Notes under the pieces: generated by a model
What the model was told of the DNA's origin: nothing
The model's input: only the letters and a program-made list of their open reading frames with translations
Databases searched by the model: none
Part shown: positions 35,401-43,348 of the stretch, one piece after another
Layout of the letters: each line of letters begins with the position of its first letter
Numbering within the stretch: the first letter of the stretch is position 1
From: Thalassotalea fonticola
Lineage (GTDB): Bacteria > Pseudomonadota > Gammaproteobacteria > Enterobacterales > Alteromonadaceae
Assembly: GCF_032911225.1 (NCBI RefSeq)
Contig: NZ_CP136600.1
Coordinates: forward strand, 4,216,001-4,280,000
Direction of reading: 5' to 3'
Length of the DNA stretch: 64,000 bases
Position numbers and translations under genes: made by a program

Positions 35401-35656
35401 CGGGATGACGCCTTTACAAGCATTACGCACAGCAACTATCGACCCTGCTAAACATTTAGGTTTAGATGCAAACATAGGTTCATTAAAAGCGGGTAAACTT
35501 GCCGATATTATTGTCGTTGATGGTGACGTGACAAAAGACATTCGTGTTAGTGACAAAGTAAGCCATGTAATGATTAATGGCCGTATTTATGATGCAGATA
35601 GTATGAATGAAATTGGTAATTACGATAACAAGCGTGAGCCGTTCTACTTTCAATAA
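32435..35656 (+). CDS. Exported amidohydrolase with N-terminal TolB/PD40-type beta-propeller repeats
   Basis: The 1073-residue protein has a Sec signal peptide (cleavage after SFAA, about residue 29). Residues from about 60 to 560 contain repeated PD40 units (ISPDGKNIVF, FSPDGKHIAF, WSPDGDYIVA, FSRDGKQIVF and others), predicting a TolB-like beta propeller. Residues from about 660 onward form an amidohydrolase domain with VDAHAHGP (metal ligands), a conserved EHS segment, and the C-terminal PAKHLGLDANIGSLKAGKLADIIVVDGD typical of the superfamily. It is likely a periplasmic hydrolase of peptides or cyclic amides; the substrate is unknown. A terminator follows. Confidence 0.9.
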   Translation: MSLFKMKTKPSIIAATLSVLLASTASFAAEETNEVAGKEEKKAEWIVDEPQGEFITAKVNVNQGTWMNVDISPDGKNIVFDLLGDIYIMPVSGGEAKVLTSDIAWQMQPTFSPDGKHIAFTSDQGGGDNIWVMEVDGSNQTAVTNETFRLINSPAWSPDGDYIVARKHFTGSRSLGAGEVWMYHKTGGDGMMLTKRPNEQKDLGEPAFSPDGKYVYFSQDATPGKTFHYSKDSEKGIYKIKRLDRETGEIEVILSGRGGAIRPTPSPDGTKIAYISRVDFQSTLFIYDLKTGEQTPVYNKLDRDMQETWAIHGVYPTMAWTPDNEDIIFWAGGKINKLNLEDKQSEVIEFNVTAEKQMQKALRFSQNIDVENFDVKMLRDVEISPNGKKVLFEALGHVYTRSLPDGKPKRLTKQTDHFELNPSFSRDGKQIVFSTWDDDKQGNIRVVSAKSGKGKNLLSEPGKYVEATFSPDGKTVVYSKVEGGFITNPKWGVNPGIYQVPAKGGKAKLITDNGSAPQFADRNDRIYIQRYGKTPELARVDLDGQNDKTLYTGKYATEFKVAPNGKYLAFAERFKVFVTPLVERGDVINIGPSAKNIPVRKLSVRAGESISFNAKSDEIYWSLGPDLYQASLNGMFDIGYKVDEELEPTITSLGFSKAADAPKGLVALVGGQVITMEGEDVITDGVVLIEGKHIKAVGKKGEVNIPSDAEIIDVTGKSVMPGLVDAHAHGPQGSNEIIPQQNWKNYATLSLGVTTIHDPSNDTTEIFSASELQKAGDIVGPRIFSTGSILYGASAAGYTSHVDSLDDAKFQLERLQKVGAFSVKSYNQPRRNQRQQIIQAGREMGMMVVPEGGSLLQHNLSMVADGHTSLEHSISTAKIYDDIRQFWQQSETAYVPTLVVSYGGISGEHYWYDKTEVWKHPRLSKYVPADVLAPRAMRRTTAPHHHYNHFSVANVAKEMQDMGVLVGIGAHGQREGLAAHWEMWMMAQGGMTPLQALRTATIDPAKHLGLDANIGSLKAGKLADIIVVDGDVTKDIRVSDKVSHVMINGRIYDADSMNEIGNYDNKREPFYFQ

Positions 35657-35680
35657 CAGCATATTCGTTTGACATGTATC

Positions 35681-35716
35681 AATGCCGTGGCAATTAATGT
35701 CGCGGCATTTTTATTT
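35681..35716 (+). terminator. Intrinsic terminator after the amidohydrolase gene
   Basis: AATGCCG and CGGCATT form a stem, with TG/CG inside, around a loop containing GCAATTAATGT, followed by TTTATTTT. It lies about 25 bp past the stop. Confidence 0.8.
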
Positions 35717-35799
35717 TCGCTGTTTAAATGAAATAAATCCTGATAACTTCTTTTTTACAAAATATTTCTGTTAACTTGTATACAATAAGAAGTCTCGTT

Positions 35800-36915
35800 A
35801 TGAACATATTTAATCTTTCCAAAACCGCTTTAATTTTATTACCTTTACTTACTTCTGCTAGCTTTTCGAGTTTGGCCAACCCACATCAGCATCATCATAT
35901 GCCAGATGAAAATGGCGATATGACCATACCGGCTTCTAAAACCCCAATTTCAATTATGGGCGATCACCTACATCATAAAGGTGGCTGGATGGCATCTTAT
36001 CGTTACATGACCATGGAAATGAAGGGCCTACAAACAGGCACGCACGACACCAGTACAACTGATGCTTTGCAAGACTATTCTATGGTTCCTGATGAAATGA
36101 CGATGAATATGCACATGCTTGGCTTAATGTACGCTCCTACTGATAATATAACCCTAATGCTTATGGCAAACTTTATTGACCAAGAGATGACTTCATTGAT
36201 GCAGTCAATGCCTATGGAAAACAATATGGATACTGGCATGGACAGCGGTATGAATATGACAGAAATGCCGATGATGACGCATTCAATGGAAATGGAAAGT
36301 GACGGCTTAGCCGACATATCGATTAGTGCATTAATCAATGGTTTTAATGGTGACAATTACCGCAGCCACTTTACTTTAGGTGTACGTTTGCCAACAGGCG
36401 ATATTGATCAAACTCGTATCAACATGATGGGCGAAGAAGTTCTAATGGGTTACCCAATGCAGCTAGGTACTGACACCATGAATATTCTTGCTGGCTATAC
36501 CTATGTTTATGACGAAGGTAACTGGCAATTAGGCACACAAATAAATTATGAAACGGCTATTGAAGAAAACGATGCTGACTATAAGCCAGGCGATAAATTA
36601 CAATGGCATAATTGGGTAAGTTATGGGGTGAGTGAGTCGTTAAGTTTATCTATGCGTTTAAGTTATTTAGATAAAGACAATTATTCAGGCCACGATGAAC
36701 GATTAAACGCAATGATGATGCCAACAGCAGATCCAAAACAACGTGGTGTAAGCCAAGTTGATTGGGCAATTGGTGCAACTTATGGTTTTACCGATGGTTT
36801 GCTTAAAAATCAGCAGGTTTCATTTGAATATTCTCAACCAATAGAGCAAGACTTTGACGGAACACAACTAAAAACTGACTGGCAAGCAACATTAGGCTGG
36901 CAATTGAGTTTTTAA
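35800..36915 (+). CDS. Met- and His-rich outer-membrane protein, possibly metal related
   Basis: The ATG at 35800 (MNIFNLSKTALI) with AAGAAG upstream is preferred to a TTG 24 bp earlier. It gives 371 residues with a signal peptide ending near SLANP. Right after cleavage lies HQHHHMPDENGDM, then HLHHKGGW, and a methionine-rich loop (about residues 145-180) with repeated Met-x-Met and Met-Glu clusters. The rest alternates polar and aromatic residues and ends LGWQLSF, as in an outer-membrane barrel. This suggests binding of copper or another soft metal at the cell surface, but no named family is assigned and the function is inference. It is a single gene with a terminator after it. Confidence 0.8.
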   Translation: MNIFNLSKTALILLPLLTSASFSSLANPHQHHHMPDENGDMTIPASKTPISIMGDHLHHKGGWMASYRYMTMEMKGLQTGTHDTSTTDALQDYSMVPDEMTMNMHMLGLMYAPTDNITLMLMANFIDQEMTSLMQSMPMENNMDTGMDSGMNMTEMPMMTHSMEMESDGLADISISALINGFNGDNYRSHFTLGVRLPTGDIDQTRINMMGEEVLMGYPMQLGTDTMNILAGYTYVYDEGNWQLGTQINYETAIEENDADYKPGDKLQWHNWVSYGVSESLSLSMRLSYLDKDNYSGHDERLNAMMMPTADPKQRGVSQVDWAIGATYGFTDGLLKNQQVSFEYSQPIEQDFDGTQLKTDWQATLGWQLSF

Positions 36916-36942
36916 TTTTTACGGACAATTATTTTATTCGAA

Positions 36943-36977
36943 TAAGCCTTAATACTTGATTATATTAAGGCTTTTTT
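36943..36977 (+). terminator. Intrinsic terminator after the Met-rich outer-membrane protein gene
   Basis: AAGCCTTAATA and TATTAAGGCTT pair around CTTGATTA, followed by a T run. It lies about 30 bp after the stop and before ssb. Confidence 0.85.
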
Positions 36978-37183
36978 TATGGTGCCGGTGAACCTTTTTA
37001 TAAATGCGAATTAAGTATGCTTTATCGCTTTTGAAAATTAAATTTCAGTGGTACACTGATCGACTAAATCTGAATATATTTAATAAATATTTTGGATGAA
37101 AAAAAACAAAACTGCGTAGCTCGTTCACACTCCTTATCGGCGAGTTATTATCATATAATTAAAAAGTAAAAACAGGATTTTTC

Positions 37184-37843
37184 ATGGCCAGTCGTGGTGT
37201 AAATAAAGTAATAATTGTAGGTAACTTAGGGCAAGATCCTGAAGTTAAATTTTTCCCTAGCGGTGGTTCAATTTGTAACATCACTGTTGCAACATCTGAA
37301 AGCTGGAAAGACAAGCAAACAGGTGAACCAAAAGAGATCACTGAATGGCACCGTGTTGTATTTAACAACCGTTTAGCTGAAATTGCTGGCGAGTACCTGA
37401 AAAAAGGTTCTAAAGTTTATGTTGAAGGCCGTTTACAAACTCGTAAATGGCAAAATGCGCAAGGTGTTGACCAATACACTACTGAAATCCGTGCTAACGA
37501 AATGCAAATGTTAGACTCACGTGGCGCAGGCCAAGGTGCTCAAGCAGGTGGTTTCCAACAACAAGCCCCACAAGGCGGTTTTAACAAGCCAGCAGCACAG
37601 CAAAATACTTATAGCAAACCTGCAGCACAACAAAATTCAGGTATGCAACAAGGCGGTTACCAACAGCAAGCGCCTCAACAACCCGCTGCACAGCAGGGCG
37701 GTTATCAGCAGCAAGGCCAACAAGGTGGTTATCAGCAGCAAGGGCAACAACAAGGTGGTTTCCAAAAACAAAACCAACAACAAGCTCCTAAAGTGAATCC
37801 ACAAGAGCCGGTAATGGATTTTGATGACGACATTCCGTTTTAG
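37184..37843 (+). CDS. ssb: Single-stranded DNA-binding protein
   Basis: SSB coats single-stranded DNA in replication, recombination and repair. The 219-residue protein begins [21 protein letters not shown], and the OB-fold (about 1-115) is complete with [36 protein letters not shown] long Gln/Gly-rich linker (about 118-205, repeated [12 protein letters not shown] units) follows, and the protein ends in the interaction tip DFDDDIPF. E. coli SSB is 178 residues; the extra length is all linker. In many gammaproteobacteria uvrA is divergent to ssb, but here it is not adjacent. Frames overlapping the repetitive linker are shadows. Confidence 0.97.
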   Translation: MASRGVNKVIIVGNLGQDPEVKFFPSGGSICNITVATSESWKDKQTGEPKEITEWHRVVFNNRLAEIAGEYLKKGSKVYVEGRLQTRKWQNAQGVDQYTTEIRANEMQMLDSRGAGQGAQAGGFQQQAPQGGFNKPAAQQNTYSKPAAQQNSGMQQGGYQQQAPQQPAAQQGGYQQQGQQGGYQQQGQQQGGFQKQNQQQAPKVNPQEPVMDFDDDIPF

Positions 37844-37889
37844 CACACATATATTTTAAAAGTGTAAATAAAACACTAAAAATTTCTAA

Positions 37890-37917
37890 GAACCCAGTAT
37901 TTTTACTGGGTTTTTTT
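37890..37917 (+). terminator. Intrinsic terminator of ssb
   Basis: AACCCAGTA and TACTGGGTT form a stem around a T-rich loop, followed by a T run. The 37918-38397 interval after it contains a likely gene remnant and the promoter region of the GH17 genes. Confidence 0.88.
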
Positions 37918-38076
37918 ATGGCTGAAATAAAGTTTATAACGTAACTTTTAAGTTGATTGTTCTGGTAGAGGTATTGTGCCACTCGTTGATTGTAACCTTA
38001 GGTGAATGGGAGGGACATATAAGTGTATGGGCAGGAAATGCGACGAGCTGGCCATAATGAGATGAACCGGTATTGA

Positions 38077-38280
38077 CTCCCCCACCTATCAGATATATTT
38101 TTCTACCATCGTTCGGGTAGTGGTTTTACTCCCGAGCTTAATAATAATACTTGCACTTGTACGGAGTTAAATACCGAACAGGGCAGCTGTGTTTTTACAG
38201 TGACACTTCCATGGCGTACTTTACAGTGCGACGTTGCCAGAGACTGGCAGGGCAAAGTAGTCGTGATAAAAGAGCATTAA
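38077..38280 (+). pseudogene. Remnant of a coding sequence upstream of the GH17 genes
   Basis: An open frame without a start codon, from just after a TGA (38074-38076) to TAA at 38280, encodes 67 residues with protein-like wording, including four Cys (NNTCTCTEL and GSCVF), TVTLPWRTLQCDVARDWQGK and a C-terminal KVVVIKEH. A second short frame just upstream reads GHISVWAGNATSWP before a stop, so a frameshift or decay of one gene is possible. I do not recognise the source family; a secreted carbohydrate-binding protein would fit the glucan context but that is a guess. It could also be a chance open frame. Confidence 0.4.
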
Positions 38281-38397
38281 ATTTCTGGGGAAATGTGACG
38301 TCCAAATGTAGATGGCATTCCTCGTCCTGGATTGAATCCAGGAACACAGTTACGGCTGTGCAACCTTTTAAAATAATTACAAGTTAGGAGAATTGAA

Positions 38398-39324
38398 ATG
38401 TCTAGGCAATATCATCACAGATTACAAAGTCAAGGTAAGGGGAGTAATTACAGCCACAGAATGGTGCTGTCAGGTCTCGACCTGTCGGGCCTTGGTGAGG
38501 TCGAACTGAACACGGTTGTTCGCAAAATACTTGCAGACAAGATACACGGTATTTCTTTCAGTCCGTATATTGCAGGTCAGGGGCCTGGTACGATCATTAG
38601 TGAAGCGCAAATCCGCGAGCGCTTGAGCATTATCCAGCCTTACGTTAACTCGGTACGCTCTTTTTCCTGTACAGATGGCAATGAGCTGATCCCTGCGATT
38701 GCCAAGAAAAATGGTCTGGATACCATGGTTGGTGTTTGGCTGAGCGATGATCTGGATAAAAACGAAGAAGAACTGGCCAATGGTATAGCTGTCGCCAATG
38801 CGGGCCACGCGGATATCCTTGCTATAGGTAATGAAGTATTGCTACGTGAAGACCTGACTGAAGATCAACTAGTTGACTACCTCAATCGCGCCAAAGTTGC
38901 TTGCCCGAATGTTGAAGTAGGATATGTAGATGCCTATTACAAGTTCGTTAATTACCCGCGTGTGACAGAAGCCTGTGACGTTATTCTTGCCAACTGCTAT
39001 CCATTCTGGGAAGGCTGCCCTGCAGAGTATGCGCTGCCATATATGAAGGAAATGTATAAGCAGGCGAAGTGCGCTGCAAATGGTAAGCGAGTAGTGATCA
39101 GCGAAACAGGCTGGCCCGATCGTGGTAGCCCGTTCGAAGGTTCGCAGCCGGGATATGAAAACGCAGTAAAATACTTCATCAATGCCTATAAGTGGGCTGA
39201 AGAGGAAGGCATCGATATTTTCTACTTCTCTTCATTTGACGAAGACTGGAAAGTTGCATCAGAAGGTGACGTTGGCGCCTACTGGGGGCTTTGGGATAAA
39301 GAAGGCATCCTCAAGTACACCTAG
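38398..39324 (+). CDS. Glycoside hydrolase family 17 (beta-1,3-glucan active) protein
   Basis: The 308-residue protein has no signal peptide. It matches GH17 with the acid/base in AIGNEVLLR (E146) and the nucleophile in VVISETGWP (E236), both at family-typical positions in a (beta/alpha)8 barrel; conserved ANCYPFW and FYFSSFDEDWK segments are also present. GH17 enzymes cleave or rearrange beta-1,3-glucans such as laminarin; without an export signal this one would act on oligosaccharides in the cytoplasm. GGAG lies 8 nt before the ATG. It is followed by a second GH17 gene after 30 bp. Its codon choice looks more GC-rich than its neighbours. Confidence 0.88.
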   Translation: MSRQYHHRLQSQGKGSNYSHRMVLSGLDLSGLGEVELNTVVRKILADKIHGISFSPYIAGQGPGTIISEAQIRERLSIIQPYVNSVRSFSCTDGNELIPAIAKKNGLDTMVGVWLSDDLDKNEEELANGIAVANAGHADILAIGNEVLLREDLTEDQLVDYLNRAKVACPNVEVGYVDAYYKFVNYPRVTEACDVILANCYPFWEGCPAEYALPYMKEMYKQAKCAANGKRVVISETGWPDRGSPFEGSQPGYENAVKYFINAYKWAEEEGIDIFYFSSFDEDWKVASEGDVGAYWGLWDKEGILKYT

Positions 39325-39354
39325 TGAATGTAGAATGACTAACAGGATAACCAA

Positions 39355-40527
39355 ATGATGAAAACAGCAGCAGAAATTTTAGGAAACCCAGATTGTTTGG
39401 CAATTTCCTATGGTGGCTATCGTGAACAAACACGCGACGTCCAACCAACTGTAGAACAGATTAAAGAGGATATGAAGATCCTCGCGGCAATGGGCATAAA
39501 AATCCTGCGCGACTACAATGTGCAACTTCAACATGCCCCAAATCTGTTAAAAGCCATTAAGCAGCTGAAAGATGAAGACCTGAACTTTGAAATGTATGTG
39601 ATGTTGGGCGCATGGATCGACTGCCAACATGCCTGGACTGGTAGGGAGCCGAATCATGAGGTTGAAAGCGCGCAAGCTAATGCAGCAGAAATTCAAAGGG
39701 CTGTTGACCTGGCAAATGCCTATCCGGATATTGTGAAAGTAATCGCCGTTGGCAATGAAGCAATGGTCAGGTGGGCAACAAGCTATTTTGTGCGGCCTGA
39801 TGTTATCCTTAAATGGGTAAATCATTTGCAGGATTTAAAAAGATCCGGCGACCTTGCTGCAGATTTATGGATCACCAGTTCTGATGACTTTTCGTCTTGG
39901 GGTGGCGGCGATCCAAGTTACCACTGTTACGACCTGGAAAACCTGATCAGGGCCGTGGACTATGTATCTATGCACACCTATCCCATGCACAACTCGCATT
40001 ACAACCCGCAATTTTGGATTGTGCCTCCTGAAGAAGAAGGATTATCTGAACAACAGAAAATACAAGCGGCGATGCTCCGTGCAAAAGCGTTCGTTATTGA
40101 GCAATATTATGGTGTGTTGAATTATATGCACAGTCTGGGGGTCGACAAACCCCTGCACATTGGTGAAACGGGGTGGGCCACGGTTTCGAGTGACGACTAC
40201 GGTGCGCATGGCTCAAGAGCAGCAGATGAGTTAAAAAGCGGACTTTATTACCAACACATGCGTGAATGGACAAATGAAAATAATATTTCCTGTTTTTATT
40301 TTGAAGCGTTTGATGAATGTTGGAAAGACCAGAACAATGCAACCGGATCTGAAAACCATTTCGGTTTAATAAACTTGCAAGGCAATGCTAAATTTGCCCT
40401 ATGGGAGCTAGTAGATCAAGGTGCTTTTACTGGCTTGAGAAGGGATGGCAAAGCGATTACAAAAACATATGAGGGTAATGAAAAAGTTCTGATGGAAGAG
40501 GTTTTAGTACCACCAACGCATTATTAA
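39355..40527 (+). CDS. Second glycoside hydrolase family 17-like protein
   Basis: This 390-residue protein, again without a signal peptide, shows the GH17 hallmarks VIAVGNEAMVRW (acid/base E135) and LHIGETGWAT (nucleophile E271), with SMHTYPMHN and FYFEAFDECWK segments between and after. It has an insertion of roughly 60-80 residues relative to the first GH17 protein. AGGATAACC precedes ATG 39355 (a second ATG follows directly). The 30-bp gap to the first GH17 gene implies one operon. The two enzymes may act in sequence on beta-1,3-glucan oligosaccharides; substrate specificity and direction (hydrolase or transglycosylase) are not evident. Confidence 0.85.
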   Translation: MMKTAAEILGNPDCLAISYGGYREQTRDVQPTVEQIKEDMKILAAMGIKILRDYNVQLQHAPNLLKAIKQLKDEDLNFEMYVMLGAWIDCQHAWTGREPNHEVESAQANAAEIQRAVDLANAYPDIVKVIAVGNEAMVRWATSYFVRPDVILKWVNHLQDLKRSGDLAADLWITSSDDFSSWGGGDPSYHCYDLENLIRAVDYVSMHTYPMHNSHYNPQFWIVPPEEEGLSEQQKIQAAMLRAKAFVIEQYYGVLNYMHSLGVDKPLHIGETGWATVSSDDYGAHGSRAADELKSGLYYQHMREWTNENNISCFYFEAFDECWKDQNNATGSENHFGLINLQGNAKFALWELVDQGAFTGLRRDGKAITKTYEGNEKVLMEEVLVPPTHY

Positions 40528-40684
40528 TGTGATCAACTGAAAAAATGGCGAAAATGACAATACAAGGATGTTTGTCATTTGTCCAAATACCATTCGAATT
40601 CAATAAATTATTCGCCAATCATATCTATGAAACTGTTTATATTCACTATTCTGTCTACACTAAAGTTAGATAATAATTGTAAAT

Positions 40685-42052
40685 ATGGTATCTATGGCAA
40701 GTTCAAGAGGTGAATTCAGCTCTCGTATTGGTTTCGTACTAGCGGCAGCTGGTTCAGCAGTTGGGCTTGGAAATATTTGGGGATTTCCCACGCAAACAGC
40801 GAGTAATGGTGGCGCAGCGTTTGTGTTTGTTTATTTGATTCTAGCGTTTACCTTAGCTTACCCAGCATTTATGGCTGAATTATTAATTGGCCGCTATGGT
40901 CAAGCCAATGCCGTTACTTCTTTACAAAAAATGTCGAAAACAACATTTCAAAAACGCTTTGCTTTTATTGTTGGCTTTAGCGGTATTATATTTGCCTCTT
41001 TAATTTTAAGTTTTTACGGCATTCTTGCTGGTCAAATGATGTCTTATGCCGTTGAACCTGTGATCAGAACGGTTGGCTTCGAAGGTATTGCTGATTGGGT
41101 AGTTGCCGGATCATTATCTCGAAATTTACTCTTTACAGCATCCTTTATGTGTTTAACACTTTATATCATCAGAAAGGGTGTACAAGAAGGTATAGAGAAA
41201 TGGTCAAAACGATTAATGCCATTGTTAATTATGCTACTCATTTGTTTGATCATTTATGTGCTTACATTAAAAGGTGCAAGCTTAGGTCTGAATGCTTATT
41301 TAAATCCGGATTTTAGTCGTATTTTAGAACCTAATTTATTAATTAGCGCGTTAGGTCAGGCGTTTTTCTCTTTATCTATTGGTACCAGTACAATGGTAAT
41401 TTATGGCTCCTACATTTCAAAAAAAGAAAATTTGATCAGCTTAGGCGCGCAAGTCACTTTGATTGATGTTTCTATCGCTTTTATTGCAGGCCTTTTAATT
41501 ATTCCCGCAATGTACGTGGCACAAGCGCAGGGAGTCGCTATTTTTGCTGAAGATGGCAGTCTTATTTCAGGAGCCAATGTGGTCTTTGTTGTTTTACCAA
41601 GTTTGTTTAATACCATGGAAACTGTTGGCTCTGTTGTTGCGTTTATATTTTTTGTACTAATGACCGTAGCGGCACTAACATCTTCAATATCGATGCTTGA
41701 AACTCCGGTCTCTTATGTGGTTGAGCGCCATAATATGGAACGTAAAAAGGCAAGTACGATTATTGGCGGAGTCATTTTTATTATCAGCCTTGCTATTATC
41801 AGTAATATAGAAGTACTACTTGGATTAGTTATTGCCACGGCTACTGAATATGGACAGCCAATTGTTGCCATGCTTGCTTGTATTTTTGTAGGTTGGATTT
41901 GGCAGAGAAATGAAATATTAAAAGAATTGCAGCAAGGTAATGCTGATGTCGAAAATAGTTTTTTCTGGAAAATTTGGCCTTGGTACGTAAAATTTATTTG
42001 TCCAACTGCCATCGCCATCGTATTTATACATTATCTTAATATATCTATTTGA
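40685..42052 (+). CDS. Sodium-dependent transporter, NSS (SLC6) family
   Basis: This 455-residue protein has about 11-12 transmembrane helices. The N-terminal signature RIGFVLAAAGSAVGLGNIWGFPTQTASNGG is the helix-1 sodium/substrate site of the neurotransmitter:sodium symporter family, which in bacteria takes up amino acids (LeuT, MhsT) or related amines. Start choice is uncertain: ATG 40685 or ATG 40694 (MASSRGEF), neither with a strong ribosome binding site. It lies 157 bp after the second GH17 gene, and a GNAT gene follows. The link to glucan use is not evident; an amino-acid role is more likely. Confidence 0.9.
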   Translation: MVSMASSRGEFSSRIGFVLAAAGSAVGLGNIWGFPTQTASNGGAAFVFVYLILAFTLAYPAFMAELLIGRYGQANAVTSLQKMSKTTFQKRFAFIVGFSGIIFASLILSFYGILAGQMMSYAVEPVIRTVGFEGIADWVVAGSLSRNLLFTASFMCLTLYIIRKGVQEGIEKWSKRLMPLLIMLLICLIIYVLTLKGASLGLNAYLNPDFSRILEPNLLISALGQAFFSLSIGTSTMVIYGSYISKKENLISLGAQVTLIDVSIAFIAGLLIIPAMYVAQAQGVAIFAEDGSLISGANVVFVVLPSLFNTMETVGSVVAFIFFVLMTVAALTSSISMLETPVSYVVERHNMERKKASTIIGGVIFIISLAIISNIEVLLGLVIATATEYGQPIVAMLACIFVGWIWQRNEILKELQQGNADVENSFFWKIWPWYVKFICPTAIAIVFIHYLNISI

Positions 42053-42086
42053 TTTTAGGCGTTAACATTTTATGAAGGTAGAAAAT

Positions 42087-42578
42087 ATGTTCCAGTTAGT
42101 TGCAACCAGCGAAGACATTGATGAAGTTGTTACCGTTGCACGAATCATTTGGACTGAACACTACAAGCCAATAATCGGCGCTGAACAAGTTGAGTACATG
42201 CTTGATAATTTTCATTCAAAGCAAGTTATTGCCGAGCAAATAGCCAACGAAGGTTACCAATATTATCTTCTTAAAAATGACTGTAGCACTGTCGGTTATA
42301 TTGGCTTACAACTAAAAGAAAAAGAGTTGTTTCTCAGTAAAATATATGTCCTTTCGACTCAGCGAGGCTTAGGTCTTGGCAAGTTATCTATGGCGTTTAT
42401 AAAAAGGATAGCAGAGCAGAATAAACTGGCTAAAATCACCTTAACAGTGAATAAAAATAACAGTAATACCATTGCTGCTTATTATAAGTTTGGTTTTATA
42501 AAAACAGGGGAAGTGTGTGCTGACATAGGTTCAGGTTATGTCATGGATGATCTACAAATGGAATTAACACTTTCATAA
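42087..42578 (+). CDS. GNAT-family N-acetyltransferase
   Basis: The 163-residue protein carries the acetyl-CoA-binding GNAT motif (LSTQRGLGLGKLSMAFIKRIAEQN, with the R-x-x-G-x-G/A loop) and the C-terminal AAYYKFGFIKTGEV segment. These enzymes transfer an acetyl group to an amine of a small molecule or protein; the substrate is unknown. GAAGG stands 8 nt before ATG 42087, which is preferred over ATG 42072. It starts shortly after the NSS transporter and converges on thiF with only 3 bp between the stops. Confidence 0.85.
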   Translation: MFQLVATSEDIDEVVTVARIIWTEHYKPIIGAEQVEYMLDNFHSKQVIAEQIANEGYQYYLLKNDCSTVGYIGLQLKEKELFLSKIYVLSTQRGLGLGKLSMAFIKRIAEQNKLAKITLTVNKNNSNTIAAYYKFGFIKTGEVCADIGSGYVMDDLQMELTLS

Positions 42579-42581
42579 ATC

Positions 42582-43346
42582 TTATCCTGTTAATGTGGCA
42601 CAGCTCGGACACAATGAGTTGTGACTAAGCTTAATTGCATTGAATTTAAGTTGCCAGGCATCAAACAACATCAATTTATTGGCCGTCACCTGCCCTGGTT
42701 GAACCAACAGTTTAATCGCTTCTATGGCTTGCAAACTTCCCATCACGCCAAGTACCGGTCCGAATACTCCAGTGTTTTGACAATTTAAGGCTGTGTCCTG
42801 CTGCTCCAAATCGGGATATAGGCAGCGATAGCAAGGCGATTTATGCTGGTTAAAATTAAACACTGCTAATTGACCGTTACCACCAATGGCGGCGGCACTT
42901 ACTAACGTAACGCCTGCTTGTTGACAGGCTTGGTTAATGAAATAACGTGAGTTGGCATTATCGGTACAGTCGAGCAGTAAACCTGCTTTTTCTAATAATT
43001 TAACTAGATTGACTTGCTCAACTTTCTTATTAATAGCGTTTATCTTTACTTGGGAGTTTAAGCCGTAAAGTTGCTGCTCTGCCGCCTCCACTTTTGCTTT
43101 GCCTATATGATTACTGCGATAGAGAACTTGCCGTTGTAAATTCGATAAATCCACTACATCGTCATCGATTAACGTTAACTCACCTATGCCGGCAGCTGCT
43201 AAATATTGCAGGGCAGGGCAGCCAAGACCGCCTAGGCCGACGACAATAATATGACTGTTTTTTAAGGTGATTTGCCCTTGCTCGCCAACTTGCTCAAGCA
43301 TTACTTGCCGAGAATAACGAATATACTCTTGATCAGATAAATTCAT
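42582..43346 (-). CDS. thiF: ThiS adenylyltransferase (ThiF/MoeB/HesA family)
   Basis: ThiF adenylates the C-terminal glycine of the sulfur carrier ThiS before thiocarboxylate formation for the thiazole ring. The 254-residue protein contains IIVVGLGGLGCPALQYLAAAGIG (ATP-binding), the DDDVVDLSNLQRQVLY loop, the catalytic-cysteine region DTALNCQNTGVFGPVLGVMG, and two CxxC zinc pairs (CYRC and CPSC). There is no C-terminal rhodanese domain. It is the last gene of the thiamine operon, 2 bp after the thiDE stop. MoeB is an alternative by similarity alone, but the context favours ThiF. Confidence 0.92.
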   Translation of the reverse strand: MNLSDQEYIRYSRQVMLEQVGEQGQITLKNSHIIVVGLGGLGCPALQYLAAAGIGELTLIDDDVVDLSNLQRQVLYRSNHIGKAKVEAAEQQLYGLNSQVKINAINKKVEQVNLVKLLEKAGLLLDCTDNANSRYFINQACQQAGVTLVSAAAIGGNGQLAVFNFNQHKSPCYRCLYPDLEQQDTALNCQNTGVFGPVLGVMGSLQAIEAIKLLVQPGQVTANKLMLFDAWQLKFNAIKLSHNSLCPSCATLTG

Positions 43347-43348
43347 GA

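Noticed and set aside
37536..37770. Repeated CAACAAGG-type units in ssb, looked at as a possible CRISPR or satellite
   Set aside because: They are in-frame codons for Gln and Gly with no constant repeat and spacer lengths; no CRISPR array exists in the window.
37521..37846. Alternative-frame coding regions (both strands) in the ssb linker
   Set aside because: They come from the repetitive Gln/Gly-rich codons of ssb; the SSB frame is complete to its DFDDDIPF tip.
38151..38387. A 78-codon frame upstream of the first GH17 gene
   Set aside because: The neighbouring frame ending at 38280 has more protein-like wording; this frame overlaps it and runs into the GH17 ribosome binding region.
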